This document shows, one piece after another, positions 53,877-62,933 of a DNA stretch of 64,000 bases. A program made the translations under genes and the position numbers. This DNA comes from Listeria monocytogenes (GTDB taxonomy: Bacteria > Bacillota > Bacilli > Lactobacillales > Listeriaceae). Within the stretch, counting starts at the first letter, position 1. Every line of letters begins with the position of its first letter. Location of the stretch: contig NZ_LT906436.1 in the NCBI RefSeq assembly GCF_900187225.1, forward strand, positions 2,232,001-2,296,000, in the 5' to 3' direction. The notes under the pieces were generated by a model, which ran no database searches, had not been told where the DNA came from, and saw nothing but the letters and a program-made list of their open reading frames with translations.

Positions 53877-54746
53877 ATGGAAAATAGAATTTCAGGAACG
53901 ACTAGGCTTCTTGGCTTAATTGGGACACCCATAGACCATTCAAAATCTCCAATCATGTATAATTACAGTTTTCAAAAAGCGGGTTTGGATTATGCTTACC
54001 TAGCTTTTGACACACCTACTGAAAAAGTTACTGATGCTATAAAGGCAATCAAGACATTTAATCTGCGTGGTGCAAACGTGACCATGCCTTGTAAAAGTGA
54101 AGTTTTAAAATACATGGATGACCTTTCCCCTGCAGCTCGAATGATTGGTGCTGTTAACACTATCGTAAATGAAGACGGGAAACTAACTGGGCATATAACA
54201 GACGGTCTTGGTTTTATTGCGAATTTACGAGATGCTAGTGTAGATGTTACCGGCAAAAAAATGACTATAATTGGTGCTGGTGGCGCGGCTACAGCAATCC
54301 AAGTCCAGTGCGCACTTGATGGGGCCAAGGAAATCACCATTTTTAATATTAAAGACGCTTTTTATGACAAAGCGAAACAAACTGCTGCTTCTATTAAACA
54401 AGAAGTGCCAAATTGCATCGTACATATTTATGATTTGAACGATACAGAAAAACTAAATGCAGAAATTACCACTAGCGATATCCTTGTTAATGCAACACTC
54501 GTTGGTATGCATCCGAATGAACATGAAACACCTATTAGCGATACATCCGTTTTTAGAAAAGAACTTATCGTTGCAGATATTATTTATAATCCTAAAAAAA
54601 CGCAACTTCTACTAGATGCTGAAGCTGCTGGTTGTAAGACTGTAGGCGGGTTAGGAATGCTTTTGTGGCAAGGCGCTGAAGCATACAAATTGTTTACTGG
54701 TAAAGATATGCCAGTTTCAGAAGTAAGAGATTTATATTTTAACTAA
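53877..54746 (+). CDS. Shikimate/quinate dehydrogenase (AroE-like)
   Basis: 289 aa. Substrate motif IGTPIDHSKSPIMYN, catalytic Lys/Asp region GANVTMPCKSEV and NAD(P)-binding GAGGAATAIQV. The dinucleotide loop lacks the arginine typical of NADP-specific AroE, so NAD use and a catabolic role (QuiB/YdiB type) are likely. Operon context with transporter genes suggests shikimate or quinate oxidation to 3-dehydroshikimate. GGAGG ribosome site. Confidence 0.9.
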   Translation: MENRISGTTRLLGLIGTPIDHSKSPIMYNYSFQKAGLDYAYLAFDTPTEKVTDAIKAIKTFNLRGANVTMPCKSEVLKYMDDLSPAARMIGAVNTIVNEDGKLTGHITDGLGFIANLRDASVDVTGKKMTIIGAGGAATAIQVQCALDGAKEITIFNIKDAFYDKAKQTAASIKQEVPNCIVHIYDLNDTEKLNAEITTSDILVNATLVGMHPNEHETPISDTSVFRKELIVADIIYNPKKTQLLLDAEAAGCKTVGGLGMLLWQGAEAYKLFTGKDMPVSEVRDLYFN

Positions 54747-54778
54747 TAAATTCATCAGGATTTCGAGAGGAGAAAAAA

Positions 54779-55987
54779 ATGAACGCAAAAAGATTTTATC
54801 CAACAGCAATAGCACTTTATTTTACTTATTTTATTCACGGTATTGGGGTATCCATTCTTGGCCAATACAAACAAGATTTCGCCGGAGTATGGGGAGCAGA
54901 TAAGCTTTCTGACGGTACATTTGATGTAAGTATGGTTATCGCCGTTATCGCAGCACTTGGTTTAGGGCGCTTGCTGACATTACCAATTTCTGGGCCTTTT
55001 TCAGATAAATTTGGACGTAAACCTTCCGCATTAATTGGTGTTGGGTTATACGCAGTTTATTTCATTGGTCTTGCCTTTGCACCGAATATGTATATCGCTT
55101 ACGCTTTCGCTTTTGTCGGAGGAGCAGCAAACTCATTCTTAGACACAGCTGTAACGCCATCTGTTTTAGAAATTTTCACAAAAAATGGCGCGATTGCCAA
55201 CATGTTTACTAAATTCTCAATTTCTATCGGACAATTCGTATTACCTTTCGCAATCGGTATGGTTGCGGCGGCAAATATGTCATTCCGTACACTATTCGTT
55301 ATCACAATGGCTTTAATCGTTATTGACGGCTTAATCATTGCATTTATGCCATTCCCTCCAATGAACAATAATGTTGGCGGCGAAAAAGCAAAACCAGAAA
55401 AAATGAAATTCAATGCAACTAGTTGGGCTATTATCGGTATTGGTTTTACTTGTACCTCCACTTTCCAACTCTGGCTAAACTGTAACCAAGAACTTGGAAA
55501 ATTATACGGCATGGCTGATCCGAGTAAAATTCAATCATTTTATTCATTAGGAACAATGTGCGCAATTTTAATTACCGCTGTTCTCGTGAAGAAATTTATT
55601 TTGCCAGTACGTATTCTAATTCTTTATCCAGCGATTGCTACATTAATGCTACTGATTATTTATATCGTACAAACACCTACTATTTGCTTAATTGGTGGAT
55701 TTGTTATCGGGTACGCTGCTGCAGGTGGAGTTCTACAACTAGCTGTATCTACGGCCAATGAATTTTTCCCAACGAACAAAGGGAAAATCACTTCGATTGT
55801 CATGATTTCTTCCAGCTTAGCAAACTATATCGTTTTAAACGTTGCAAGTTATATTACTAAAGCTGGTGGTATCGAAGGTCCAAAATATGTGTTATTATTC
55901 AATGTAGCGATAACTGTTATTGGTATCCTACTAGCAATCTTTGTTAATATGCGTTACAAAAACGAATCTAAAATTGCTACTAAATAA
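54779..55987 (+). CDS. MFS transporter, probable shikimate/quinate uptake
   Basis: 402 aa, twelve membrane segments. MFS loop motif RLLTLPISGPFSDKFGRKPSA between TM2 and TM3. 31 bp after the dehydrogenase gene, GAGAGGAG ribosome site. The operon suggests import of shikimate or a related cyclic acid. Confidence 0.88.
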   Translation: MNAKRFYPTAIALYFTYFIHGIGVSILGQYKQDFAGVWGADKLSDGTFDVSMVIAVIAALGLGRLLTLPISGPFSDKFGRKPSALIGVGLYAVYFIGLAFAPNMYIAYAFAFVGGAANSFLDTAVTPSVLEIFTKNGAIANMFTKFSISIGQFVLPFAIGMVAAANMSFRTLFVITMALIVIDGLIIAFMPFPPMNNNVGGEKAKPEKMKFNATSWAIIGIGFTCTSTFQLWLNCNQELGKLYGMADPSKIQSFYSLGTMCAILITAVLVKKFILPVRILILYPAIATLMLLIIYIVQTPTICLIGGFVIGYAAAGGVLQLAVSTANEFFPTNKGKITSIVMISSSLANYIVLNVASYITKAGGIEGPKYVLLFNVAITVIGILLAIFVNMRYKNESKIATK

Positions 55988-56146
55988 TTTATTTTTCAAC
56001 TGAGCATTTATGATGCTCAGTTGAACTTACATATCATTTGTGAAGTAAAGCACAAACTTATGTATTTTATCTATATGAACTCACTGAAAAAGAGGGTATT
56101 TTTAATAAAAAGTCCTCATAAGTCATTACATAAAGGAGAGCAGACT

Positions 56147-57337
56147 ATGAAAAACAAATATTTATCTACATCACTTGGTCTTTATATGAACTACTTTGTT
56201 CATGGTATGGCGTTAATCATCATTGCACAAAATATTGATTTTTTATCTCAAAAATGGCATACAGATTTAGCTGGTGCTGCCGGCGTTGTATCTTCCTTTG
56301 GGATTGGTAAATTATTAGCTGTATTTATTTCGGGAAGACTATCCGATAAATTCGGTAGAAAGTTGTCTGTTATTCTCGGCGTGTTTTTCTATATTGTCTT
56401 TTTAGGAGGTATATTACTCAGTCCAAACACGATTATTGCTTATATGTTTGGTATTTCTGCGGGGATAGCTAATTCATTCCTAGATACTGGTACCTACCCT
56501 GCGCTCATGGAAGCTTATCCAAAAAAAGCCGCTTCTGCCAATATCATTGTTAAAGCATTTGTACAATCTGGTCAATTCCTTTTACCGTTTATGATTGCAT
56601 TTATTTTGGCAAATAACTTATGGTATGGCTGGAGTTTTATTGTATTAATCGTTATTTTACTAATTAACTTACTATATACTTTGACGCGTACTTTCCCACC
56701 GATGACTGTTGGAAAACCACTAGATGTAGCAGAACTTGCCGAAGAGAAAAAGCAGAAGTTTCATTTTAGTATAGATGAAATTTGTTTGATTTTATTTGGT
56801 TTTGTAGCTCAAACTCTTCTCTATATTATGAGCCAATGGATTGCTAAATATGGTTCAGAAGTTATTCATATGACAGACGATGCTTCTAGACTACTTGTAA
56901 GTTATGCCAGTGTTGGAGCGATTATTTGTGTGTGTGTGACGTTTGTTTTAGGAAACCGCGGCGTACGAACGCTCCATATCTTAATTACTTATGTAACCAT
57001 GACGATGCTTATCTCCTTTACACTGTTTGCTTTCCCAAGCGAAATCGTATGTATTGTCGGGGCTTTCTTATTGGGCTATTTCTCTGCTGGAGGAATTATC
57101 CAATTAGGTCTAACACTACTTGCGGAGGTTTCTGCTCGAGGAAAAGGTTTTGTCACTAGTCTTTATACTATTGCAGAAGGGATAGCTGTATTTATTATCC
57201 CCTTGATTGCTGCTGCTATTTCCCGAATTGATATTGCTGCTATCTTTTTACTAAATGCTGGTATTGCGCTTTTCGGTCTCGCTCTCTTAATGATTGTATT
57301 TACAAGAAAGAAAAAATTTGCTCGAGATCATATTTAA
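56147..57337 (+). CDS. Second MFS transporter, paralogous to its neighbour
   Basis: 396 aa, twelve membrane segments. The loop motif KLLAVFISGRLSDKFGRKLSV is close to that of the preceding transporter; the shared start (LSTSLGLYMNYFVHGM vs YPTAIALYFTYFIHGI) shows recent duplication. The ATG at 56147 has AAAGGAGAG; the frame is open 42 codons before this without a site. Last gene of the operon. Confidence 0.9.
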   Translation: MKNKYLSTSLGLYMNYFVHGMALIIIAQNIDFLSQKWHTDLAGAAGVVSSFGIGKLLAVFISGRLSDKFGRKLSVILGVFFYIVFLGGILLSPNTIIAYMFGISAGIANSFLDTGTYPALMEAYPKKAASANIIVKAFVQSGQFLLPFMIAFILANNLWYGWSFIVLIVILLINLLYTLTRTFPPMTVGKPLDVAELAEEKKQKFHFSIDEICLILFGFVAQTLLYIMSQWIAKYGSEVIHMTDDASRLLVSYASVGAIICVCVTFVLGNRGVRTLHILITYVTMTMLISFTLFAFPSEIVCIVGAFLLGYFSAGGIIQLGLTLLAEVSARGKGFVTSLYTIAEGIAVFIIPLIAAAISRIDIAAIFLLNAGIALFGLALLMIVFTRKKKFARDHI

Positions 57338-57377
57338 AAAGACCGAGAATTGATTCGTCAATTCTCGGTCTTTTTTA
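57336..57377. terminator. Bidirectional terminator, MFS / ABC permease
   Basis: AAAAAGACCGAGAATTGA/TCAATTCTCGGTCTTTTT, perfect 18-bp stem with a TTCG loop. Confidence 0.94.
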
Positions 57378-58439
57378 ATGTTTCCGTAACGTTTTCCATT
57401 TGTACATGAGCATCCAAAAAGCAATGACAGAGGCAACTAAAATTAGTATGATTTTAATTATTAAACTTATAACTTGTCCTGTCGGAATTAATTGATCGTA
57501 ATTAAAACTTGCATAATGACCACTTAAACAAATAGTCACATAAAGAGAGCCAATGATAAGTATAGGGAGCCGGAATTTATTATTCATCAAAAATCTACCA
57601 TTGTTTTCCAAAGAAGCTGTTTTCATTGCATACCAGCTAATGGTTAACATTCCTATTGATAAAATAATTAATACGCCAAATTCACTTAACGCCGTAGTTC
57701 CTTGTAAAATTGGTGTTGGTATTGCGTTATACAGCATAACCGCTCCACCGTCAATATCCACTATTGTTTTTCCAGTAAAGAAAGCTTTAAAACCAATGAT
57801 TAAATTAGTCAATGCGCCTGGAAACATGTATAAAAAGCTAACAATGGACCCAATTGCTATAATTCCGGCTGTAATTATTTCTCCAACCAAATTCCCAACT
57901 GCCATTGCTAACGTGTAAGAGAACAAATACAATAACAAAAAGGAACTAATATACATAAATGAATCACTTACACTGGGTAAATACAACCCCGGTATTTGCT
58001 GATAAATATACCAAAACCTACAGAAAATGATGATTGGTACTAGTACGAAAATTAAAAGCAATGGAATAAGCATCTTATGCCAAAAAATTTGCTTTTTGGA
58101 GTATGGCAATCCAAAAGTAAAATAATCCATTTGCTTATTTTTCTCAAAAACAGTTAACTTTAATCCTAAAAACAGAAACACATAGAAGAAAAGCCCTAAA
58201 TTCCCTTCAAAATCATAAGGAGTTAAACTTAAATCATTTTTTATTTCATTACCCGTCATTTGTTGATCTGCTGTATTATTTTTTTGAAATTCTTCAGACT
58301 GATAATATTTATAGTTATCATTAAACATACTAACCGTATTAGTTGCAGTCGTAGCTTCAGAACCTATAAAAGCGATTACGATAAATATAAATACCCACGC
58401 ATTCTGACGCCATTCTTTCCAAAGAAGCCCTGTACTCAT
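57375..58439 (-). CDS. ABC-2 type permease subunit
   Basis: 354 aa. Seven or eight membrane segments, with a long extracytoplasmic region after the first helix (NDNYKYYQSEEFQKN). ABC-2 exporter of the YtrB/YtrC-like kind; overlaps the ATPase by 4 bp. Probably exports a cell-wall-active compound or handles envelope stress; substrate unknown. Confidence 0.87.
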   Translation of the reverse strand: MSTGLLWKEWRQNAWVFIFIVIAFIGSEATTATNTVSMFNDNYKYYQSEEFQKNNTADQQMTGNEIKNDLSLTPYDFEGNLGLFFYVFLFLGLKLTVFEKNKQMDYFTFGLPYSKKQIFWHKMLIPLLLIFVLVPIIIFCRFWYIYQQIPGLYLPSVSDSFMYISSFLLLYLFSYTLAMAVGNLVGEIITAGIIAIGSIVSFLYMFPGALTNLIIGFKAFFTGKTIVDIDGGAVMLYNAIPTPILQGTTALSEFGVLIILSIGMLTISWYAMKTASLENNGRFLMNNKFRLPILIIGSLYVTICLSGHYASFNYDQLIPTGQVISLIIKIILILVASVIAFWMLMYKWKTLRKH

Positions 58440-59314
58440 AATTTCTCGCCTCCTTGTTCTTCTAGATGATAAATAAACAAGTCTTCTAATGTGACTGCGA
58501 GTTCATCCATGAAAATAGGTTTTTCTTTTTTTATTGCTGCGTATAATTCTGTGTTCATATCTCGGAATAAAATGGTGTAAACACGGCCATACTTATTAAT
58601 TACTTTGCCATTTTCCAGTAAAAAGTGTGGGATTTTCTTGTTTTCAAAAGCGATTTGAATTTTAACTGCTTGTTCCCGCAGTGATTCAAGGTGGTAAGAC
58701 TCTTCAATATGATTATCTTGTAAAATATGAATATAGTCAGCAATCGGATCTAAATCAGCTAAACGATGGGAAGAAATAATAATGCCTAATTTCCGCTTCT
58801 CCACTTCTTCTAATAATATGCCCATAATTTTCTTTTGAGCAATTATATCAAGTCCCTCCATTGGCTCATCAAGCAGAATAAATTCGGCTCCTATGGAAAG
58901 AGCAAGAACGAGGCCAAAAAGCCCTTTCATTCCCTTTGAATAATTTTGAAACTTTACGTCTTTTGCTAGGTTGACTTGCTTCATTAAATTATCAAATTTG
59001 TCTCCATCAAATAGTGGGTACGTTTTTTGATAGAATTTTTTTATTGTCGGGATTTTATAACCATCCCAACAATTTAAATTATCTTGAAGCATAAATAGTT
59101 TTTGCTTTAGTTGAGGATTTTTGCTTAATGGCTCATCCAGATACACATCCCCTGCATCAGGGATATAAAAGCCCATGATGGTTCGAAAAAGCGTTGTTTT
59201 ACCTACGCCATTTCGTCCCACTATACCAATAATTTCTCCAGGTTTTACTTCAAAAGTTATTTTATCCAGCAAGAGTTTTCCGTCAATTTTTTTGCTAAGA
59301 GAATCAACCTTCAA
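58436..59314 (-). CDS. ABC transporter ATP-binding protein (YtrB-like)
   Basis: 292 aa. Walker A GRNGVGKTT, signature altered to YSKGMKGLFGLVLAL (SKGM variant), Walker B FILLDEPMEGLD, H-loop SSHRL. Starts at TTG 59314, eight bases after GGAGG and overlapping the GntR stop by 11 bp. The frame opens five codons earlier inside the ribosome site. Part of the GntR-ATPase-permease operon. Confidence 0.9.
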   Translation of the reverse strand: MKVDSLSKKIDGKLLLDKITFEVKPGEIIGIVGRNGVGKTTLFRTIMGFYIPDAGDVYLDEPLSKNPQLKQKLFMLQDNLNCWDGYKIPTIKKFYQKTYPLFDGDKFDNLMKQVNLAKDVKFQNYSKGMKGLFGLVLALSIGAEFILLDEPMEGLDIIAQKKIMGILLEEVEKRKLGIIISSHRLADLDPIADYIHILQDNHIEESYHLESLREQAVKIQIAFENKKIPHFLLENGKVINKYGRVYTILFRDMNTELYAAIKKEKPIFMDELAVTLEDLFIYHLEEQGGEKL

Positions 59315-59699
59315 CCACGTCACCTCCAATGATGTCTTGACTATATTCGTCTGCTAATTTATGTATTTCCTCTATGTTAACTCCAAGGTAAACTAAATCG
59401 AGAATGGTTTCTTTTAATTTGGTCCTTGTTTCTGCTAACTTTTTGGGCGAGCTCAATTTATCTGTTTGGTTCGCTATGAAGGTCCCTTTTCCTTTTACTG
59501 TAATGATTACTTCTTGTCGTTCTAATTCTTGGTACGCTTTACTCACAGTGTTTGGATTTACTCCGATTCTACTAGCAAATTCACGTATAGATAATATCTT
59601 TTCGCCTTCTTGAAGTACCCCTTTGACAACTTGTTCTTTAATTTTTTGGACGATCTGTTCATAAATCGGTAGTTGACTTTTTGTGTTAATCGTAAACAT
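59304..59699 (-). CDS. GntR-family regulator of the YtrA subfamily
   Basis: 131 aa. N-terminal winged HTH (QLPIYEQIVQKIKEQVVKG, then IREFASRIGVNPNTVSKAYQELE). Only a short C-terminal tail replaces the usual effector domain, the hallmark of the YtrA subfamily, which is always next to ABC exporters. It probably represses its own operon through the nested palindrome immediately upstream. ATG at 59699 follows GGGGGGAG. Confidence 0.92.
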   Translation of the reverse strand: MFTINTKSQLPIYEQIVQKIKEQVVKGVLQEGEKILSIREFASRIGVNPNTVSKAYQELERQEVIITVKGKGTFIANQTDKLSSPKKLAETRTKLKETILDLVYLGVNIEEIHKLADEYSQDIIGGDVVEG

Positions 59700-59723
59700 C
59701 TCTCCCCCCGCTTTCATGAATTC

Positions 59724-59759
59724 TACTATAGAGAACTAATTGTACTAGTTACTATAGTA
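59724..59759. promoter_or_regulatory. Nested palindromic operator of the GntR-ABC operon
   Basis: TACTATAG (59724-59731) mirrors CTATAGTA (59752-59759), and inside it AACTA (59734-59738) mirrors TAGTT (59746-59750), with TGTAC near the centre. It lies 25-60 bp before the GntR start codon, where the YtrA-type regulator should bind. Confidence 0.7.
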
Positions 59760-59767
59760 CAGTAGAT

Positions 59768-59809
59768 AAAAAAATAAATCAATTCTCTTATTAAAAAGAA
59801 AATTGATTT
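59768..59809 (-). terminator. Terminator of ogt
   Basis: AAATCAATTTTCTT/AAGAGAATTGATTT stem with one mismatch, then a run of seven U. The stem overlaps the end of the coding region. Confidence 0.75.
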
Positions 59810-60273
59810 AAGTTTGCTTTTTCAAGTTTTAAGAGTGATTCTTTCATCCCTATTCCCCCACTATAACCTGTTAAATTACCATTTTTACCAATTACTCTGT
59901 GGCATGGAATAATGAAAAGTAGTGGGTTTCTGCCGATTGCTGTTCCAACTGCGCGAACGGCTTTGGGGCGATTTATCAGTTCTGCGATTTCTGTATATGT
60001 TCTAGTTTCTCCATAAGGAATAGTTTTTAATGCATGAAATACTTCAAGTTGTAGAGGAGTAGCGGACAAATCAATTGGAACAGTAAAATTCGTAAGTTCC
60101 CCGTGCAAATAAGCAGCTAATTCTTCTTTATATATGTTCATTTTTTCTGGGCTTCGCTCTGCTGATTGAAGCTTTTCCGCCTTTGTTCCAACGTAAACTA
60201 ACCCCATTTTTGTCGCTGCGAAATAAAGTTCTGTGTCTGAAAAATGGAGCGTATCATAATATAAATCTGTCAT
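59791..60273 (-). CDS. ogt: O6-methylguanine-DNA methyltransferase
   Basis: 160 aa. The acceptor site PCHRV is intact within NPLLFIIPCHRVIGKNG, preceded by the HTH region YGETRTYTEIAELI and followed by the lid GYSGGIGMKESLL. It removes O6-alkyl groups from guanine by suicide transfer. Divergent from an Ada-type methyl-sensing regulator. ATG at 60273 after GAGGTGAAGG; a GTG three codons earlier is less likely. Confidence 0.93.
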   Translation of the reverse strand: MTDLYYDTLHFSDTELYFAATKMGLVYVGTKAEKLQSAERSPEKMNIYKEELAAYLHGELTNFTVPIDLSATPLQLEVFHALKTIPYGETRTYTEIAELINRPKAVRAVGTAIGRNPLLFIIPCHRVIGKNGNLTGYSGGIGMKESLLKLEKANLNQFSF

Positions 60274-60418
60274 TTCCTTCACCTCTTTCTAATATTAATT
60301 ATACGCCAAATTGAATAACATTCCTAACCAGTTTCACTATAAGAGCAAGATTAGAAAAGTTTTTCTCGCAATTTGCCTTCATAACGTTTATGATTAATAA
60401 GAAGTTGAGGTGATAACA

Positions 60419-60979
60419 TTGTCGGATTATTACTTAACCAAAAAAAGATGGCAAGCAATTTCAACAAATGACAAGACTGCTGATGGTGCATTTTTCTATG
60501 GCGTCACATCTACGAAGATTTTTTGCTATCCTTCATGTAAATCAAGATTACCTAAAAAAGAAAACATCGTTATTTTCCATAGTGCGGAGGAAGCTTTTTC
60601 GCATGGCTACCGCGCTTGTAAACGATGTAAATCTGGTGGTAGTGCTCTGCCTGATACGGAGTGGGTAAATAATATCGAGATGTATATTAAAGAAAATTTT
60701 GCCAAGGCGCTCACTTTAAAAATCATTGCGGATGATTGCCACGGAAGCCCGTATCATTTACACCGAACGTTTAAGCGAATCACGATGATTACACCCATTA
60801 CTTACCTTGAGAACGTCCGGATTAATTATGCAAAAATGCAGCTAACCACGACCAACCAATCCATTGAAACTATTGGAAAAATGGCTGGCTTTCCAAACCC
60901 CTCTCATTTTTCTACTACATTTAAAAGGCATACCGGTTTGTCACCAAACCAATTTCGAAAAACAATAATAAAAAACTAA
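60419..60979 (+). CDS. Ada-like methylphosphotriester sensor and AraC regulator (AdaA type)
   Basis: 186 aa. Zinc-bound four-cysteine site: Cys36 and Cys40 (FCYPSC) and Cys67 and Cys70 (CKRC), of which Cys36 is the probable methyl acceptor. A C-terminal AraC HTH pair (FAKALTLKIIADDCHGSPYHLHRTFKR, then SIETIGKMAGFPNPSHFSTTFKRHTG) follows. It lacks the O6-methyltransferase domain, so it is AdaA-like, and ogt supplies that job next door. Start taken as TTG six bases after GAGGTG; a GTG three codons earlier is inside that site. Confidence 0.88.
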   Translation: MSDYYLTKKRWQAISTNDKTADGAFFYGVTSTKIFCYPSCKSRLPKKENIVIFHSAEEAFSHGYRACKRCKSGGSALPDTEWVNNIEMYIKENFAKALTLKIIADDCHGSPYHLHRTFKRITMITPITYLENVRINYAKMQLTTTNQSIETIGKMAGFPNPSHFSTTFKRHTGLSPNQFRKTIIKN

Positions 60980-60994
60980 ATTAGAACGGATGAT

Positions 60995-61870
60995 ATGAAT
61001 ATGACACATGTAACATTACCCATTTTAGAAGATTGGGAAGGCCTTTCACTAACTACTATTTTGCAAGAAAAATTTCATCTCGGCAAAAAAGCGCGACATG
61101 AAATTCGCATGTCTCAAAATGTTTTACTGAACAATAAGCCCCTGGACGATTGGAATACGCCACTTTTCGTTGGAGCGAGTCTTTCTTTACCAATTTTTTT
61201 ACATGACAAAATCCCTGTTTATGAGTATGACTTAGAAATTATTTATGAAGATGATTTTTTACTAGTAGTGAATAAACCAGTTGATATGAAAACTCACCCA
61301 AATGATAGTTATGAAACAGATACTTGCGCGAATGCCGTGCAATATTACTTAGAAAAAACTGGCCAAGATGCGAATGCCTTAGCAGTTCACCGTCTTGATC
61401 AAACTACTTCCGGTTTAGTTCTGTTTGCTAAAAACAAATTAGCTATCGCCGGTTTATCTTGGCAAATGGAAAACAGAGCGATTCACAGGACTTATCTTGC
61501 GGCTGTTGATGGCACTTGGGGACTCGTGATGCAGACTATCAACAAACCAATCGGTGAAGATCGTCACCACGGATCGAGACGCCAAATTAGCCCATACGGC
61601 CAGCCAGCAGTAACACATGTTAAAGTATTAGAAAATGATAATGAAAAAAACACCTCTCTTGTAGAATGCCAAATCGAAACTGGTCGGACGCACCAAATTC
61701 GCGTTCATTTAAGCGGAATTGGCCATCCAATTATTGGCGATACGCTTTATGGTGGTTCTCCTCGTGCTAATCGCATCATGCTACATGCCGAGAAATTACA
61801 TTTAAATCATCCTTTCAAAGGTAAAGAAATGAATTTTTCTGCTCCAGCTGGAGATGATTGGGTATTTTAA
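60995..61870 (+). CDS. RluD-family pseudouridine synthase
   Basis: 291 aa. An S4-like N-terminal region (LTTILQEKFHLGKKARHEIRMSQNVLLNNK) precedes the catalytic motif AVHRLDQTTSGLVLFAKN with the active Asp. RTHQIRVHLSGIGHPIIGD is present toward the C-terminus. Modifies rRNA or tRNA uridines; exact target unknown. 15 bp after the Ada-like gene, so likely cotranscribed. Start uncertain: a second ATG lies two codons later. Confidence 0.9.
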   Translation: MNMTHVTLPILEDWEGLSLTTILQEKFHLGKKARHEIRMSQNVLLNNKPLDDWNTPLFVGASLSLPIFLHDKIPVYEYDLEIIYEDDFLLVVNKPVDMKTHPNDSYETDTCANAVQYYLEKTGQDANALAVHRLDQTTSGLVLFAKNKLAIAGLSWQMENRAIHRTYLAAVDGTWGLVMQTINKPIGEDRHHGSRRQISPYGQPAVTHVKVLENDNEKNTSLVECQIETGRTHQIRVHLSGIGHPIIGDTLYGGSPRANRIMLHAEKLHLNHPFKGKEMNFSAPAGDDWVF

Positions 61871-61896
61871 AAAGCCACAACATTATGTTGTGACTT
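61869..61896 (-). terminator. Terminator of the VOC gene
   Basis: AGTCACAAC/GTTGTGGCT stem (one wobble) with a 5-nt loop, then UUUU on the minus strand. Confidence 0.7.
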
Positions 61897-62275
61897 CTGT
61901 ACAAATTTCTACTTTTATTCCATTAGGATCTTCAAAAAATACAGCATAATGATTTTTACCGCCAGCAAAAGGATATCTTTCTTCATATAGAAGTTTGATT
62001 CCTTTTGCTTTTAATTTAACTCGAAAATCATCCACGCGTTCTTTTGTACCACCATGAAAAGCTAAATGATTGAGCCCAACTCGTTTGCGGTGGTAGCCTT
62101 CAGAAATAAATGGTTCCTCCGTTTGTACAAATACTAAATACGTATCTGCGTATTTATAACTAAAACCTTCATTCCAAGACTGATAGAATTCATAAGAAAG
62201 TTCTTCTAACAGCCATGACCAAAACAAGCGACTCTCTTCTAAATCAGCTACATAAATTTCCACATGATGTAACAT
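61883..62275 (-). CDS. Glyoxalase/VOC-family protein
   Basis: 130 aa. One vicinal-oxygen-chelate unit: MLHHVEIYVADLEESRLFW at the N-terminus, GLNHLAFHGGTKERVDDF in the centre, and YAVFFEDPNGIKVEIC at the C-terminus. Conserved His and Glu of the metal site are in these motifs. Substrate unknown. Starts one base after the AlkD-like gene's stop codon, so one operon. Confidence 0.87.
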   Translation of the reverse strand: MLHHVEIYVADLEESRLFWSWLLEELSYEFYQSWNEGFSYKYADTYLVFVQTEEPFISEGYHRKRVGLNHLAFHGGTKERVDDFRVKLKAKGIKLLYEERYPFAGGKNHYAVFFEDPNGIKVEICTEVTT

Positions 62276-62276
62276 A

Positions 62277-62933
62277 TTACGCCTCCCCGATATGTTTTAG
62301 CGCTTCTCTTCGACTTAGCGGCGCAAGCGAGTGGCTATTTACAAACTGACGAACTGCCCCGCTATCCACTTTCGCATATTGTCTTAGCGCCCATCCAATC
62401 GCTTTTTGAATAAAGAATTCTTTGGAAGCAAGCCATTTTTCGCAATTGAAAAAAAGTAAATCTACATCGGTTTTTTCTTTGTACTTCAATTGAAATAAAA
62501 TCGCCGTTCGAGCGAGCCAAATATTATCTCCGTTTATCCACGCTTCATTATAGGTAGGAATCAACTCAGGATATAGTTTAAAATGATTACTTACTACAGT
62601 TCCTGCTAGGCCGTCCACAGTATCCCACCAAGATTTCGTTACAATTAATTGCTCATATACTTTTATCGCTTCACTGGGCTGTTTTTTACCGTAACGGCTT
62701 AATAAATCAATCGCCACATACTGAAATTCACGTTCTTCTTCCGCAAATAATGCTATCGTAAATTCAAGCAAGTCTTGCGGCGCCCCATTTTCTTTCAAAT
62801 ATGCAGCTACTAATTTTTTCCGTTCCCCAGCTCTAATCCCTAAAAAAGTAAATTGGTTCTTCATGTATGCTTCCATTGGCGGAGCATCTGTTAAAGAACG
62901 ATTCGTTCGGAATAACGTTTGAATATCTGTCAT
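62277..62933 (-). CDS. AlkD-like DNA alkylation repair protein
   Basis: 218 aa all-helical HEAT-repeat protein. Features: GIRAGERKKLVAAYLKE, the Trp-rich KSWWDTVDGLAGTVVSNHF motif with the Asp expected for glycosylase activity, and the conserved KAIGWALRQYAK. It probably excises N3/N7-alkylpurines. It lies near ogt and the Ada-like regulator, though in another transcription unit. Its ATG overlaps the aldo-keto reductase stop by 4 bp. Confidence 0.9.
   Translation of the reverse strand: MTDIQTLFRTNRSLTDAPPMEAYMKNQFTFLGIRAGERKKLVAAYLKENGAPQDLLEFTIALFAEEEREFQYVAIDLLSRYGKKQPSEAIKVYEQLIVTKSWWDTVDGLAGTVVSNHFKLYPELIPTYNEAWINGDNIWLARTAILFQLKYKEKTDVDLLFFNCEKWLASKEFFIQKAIGWALRQYAKVDSGAVRQFVNSHSLAPLSRREALKHIGEA

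Noticed and set aside
55099-55512. 137-aa minus-strand frame
   Set aside because: Antisense to a clear MFS transporter; no start signals.
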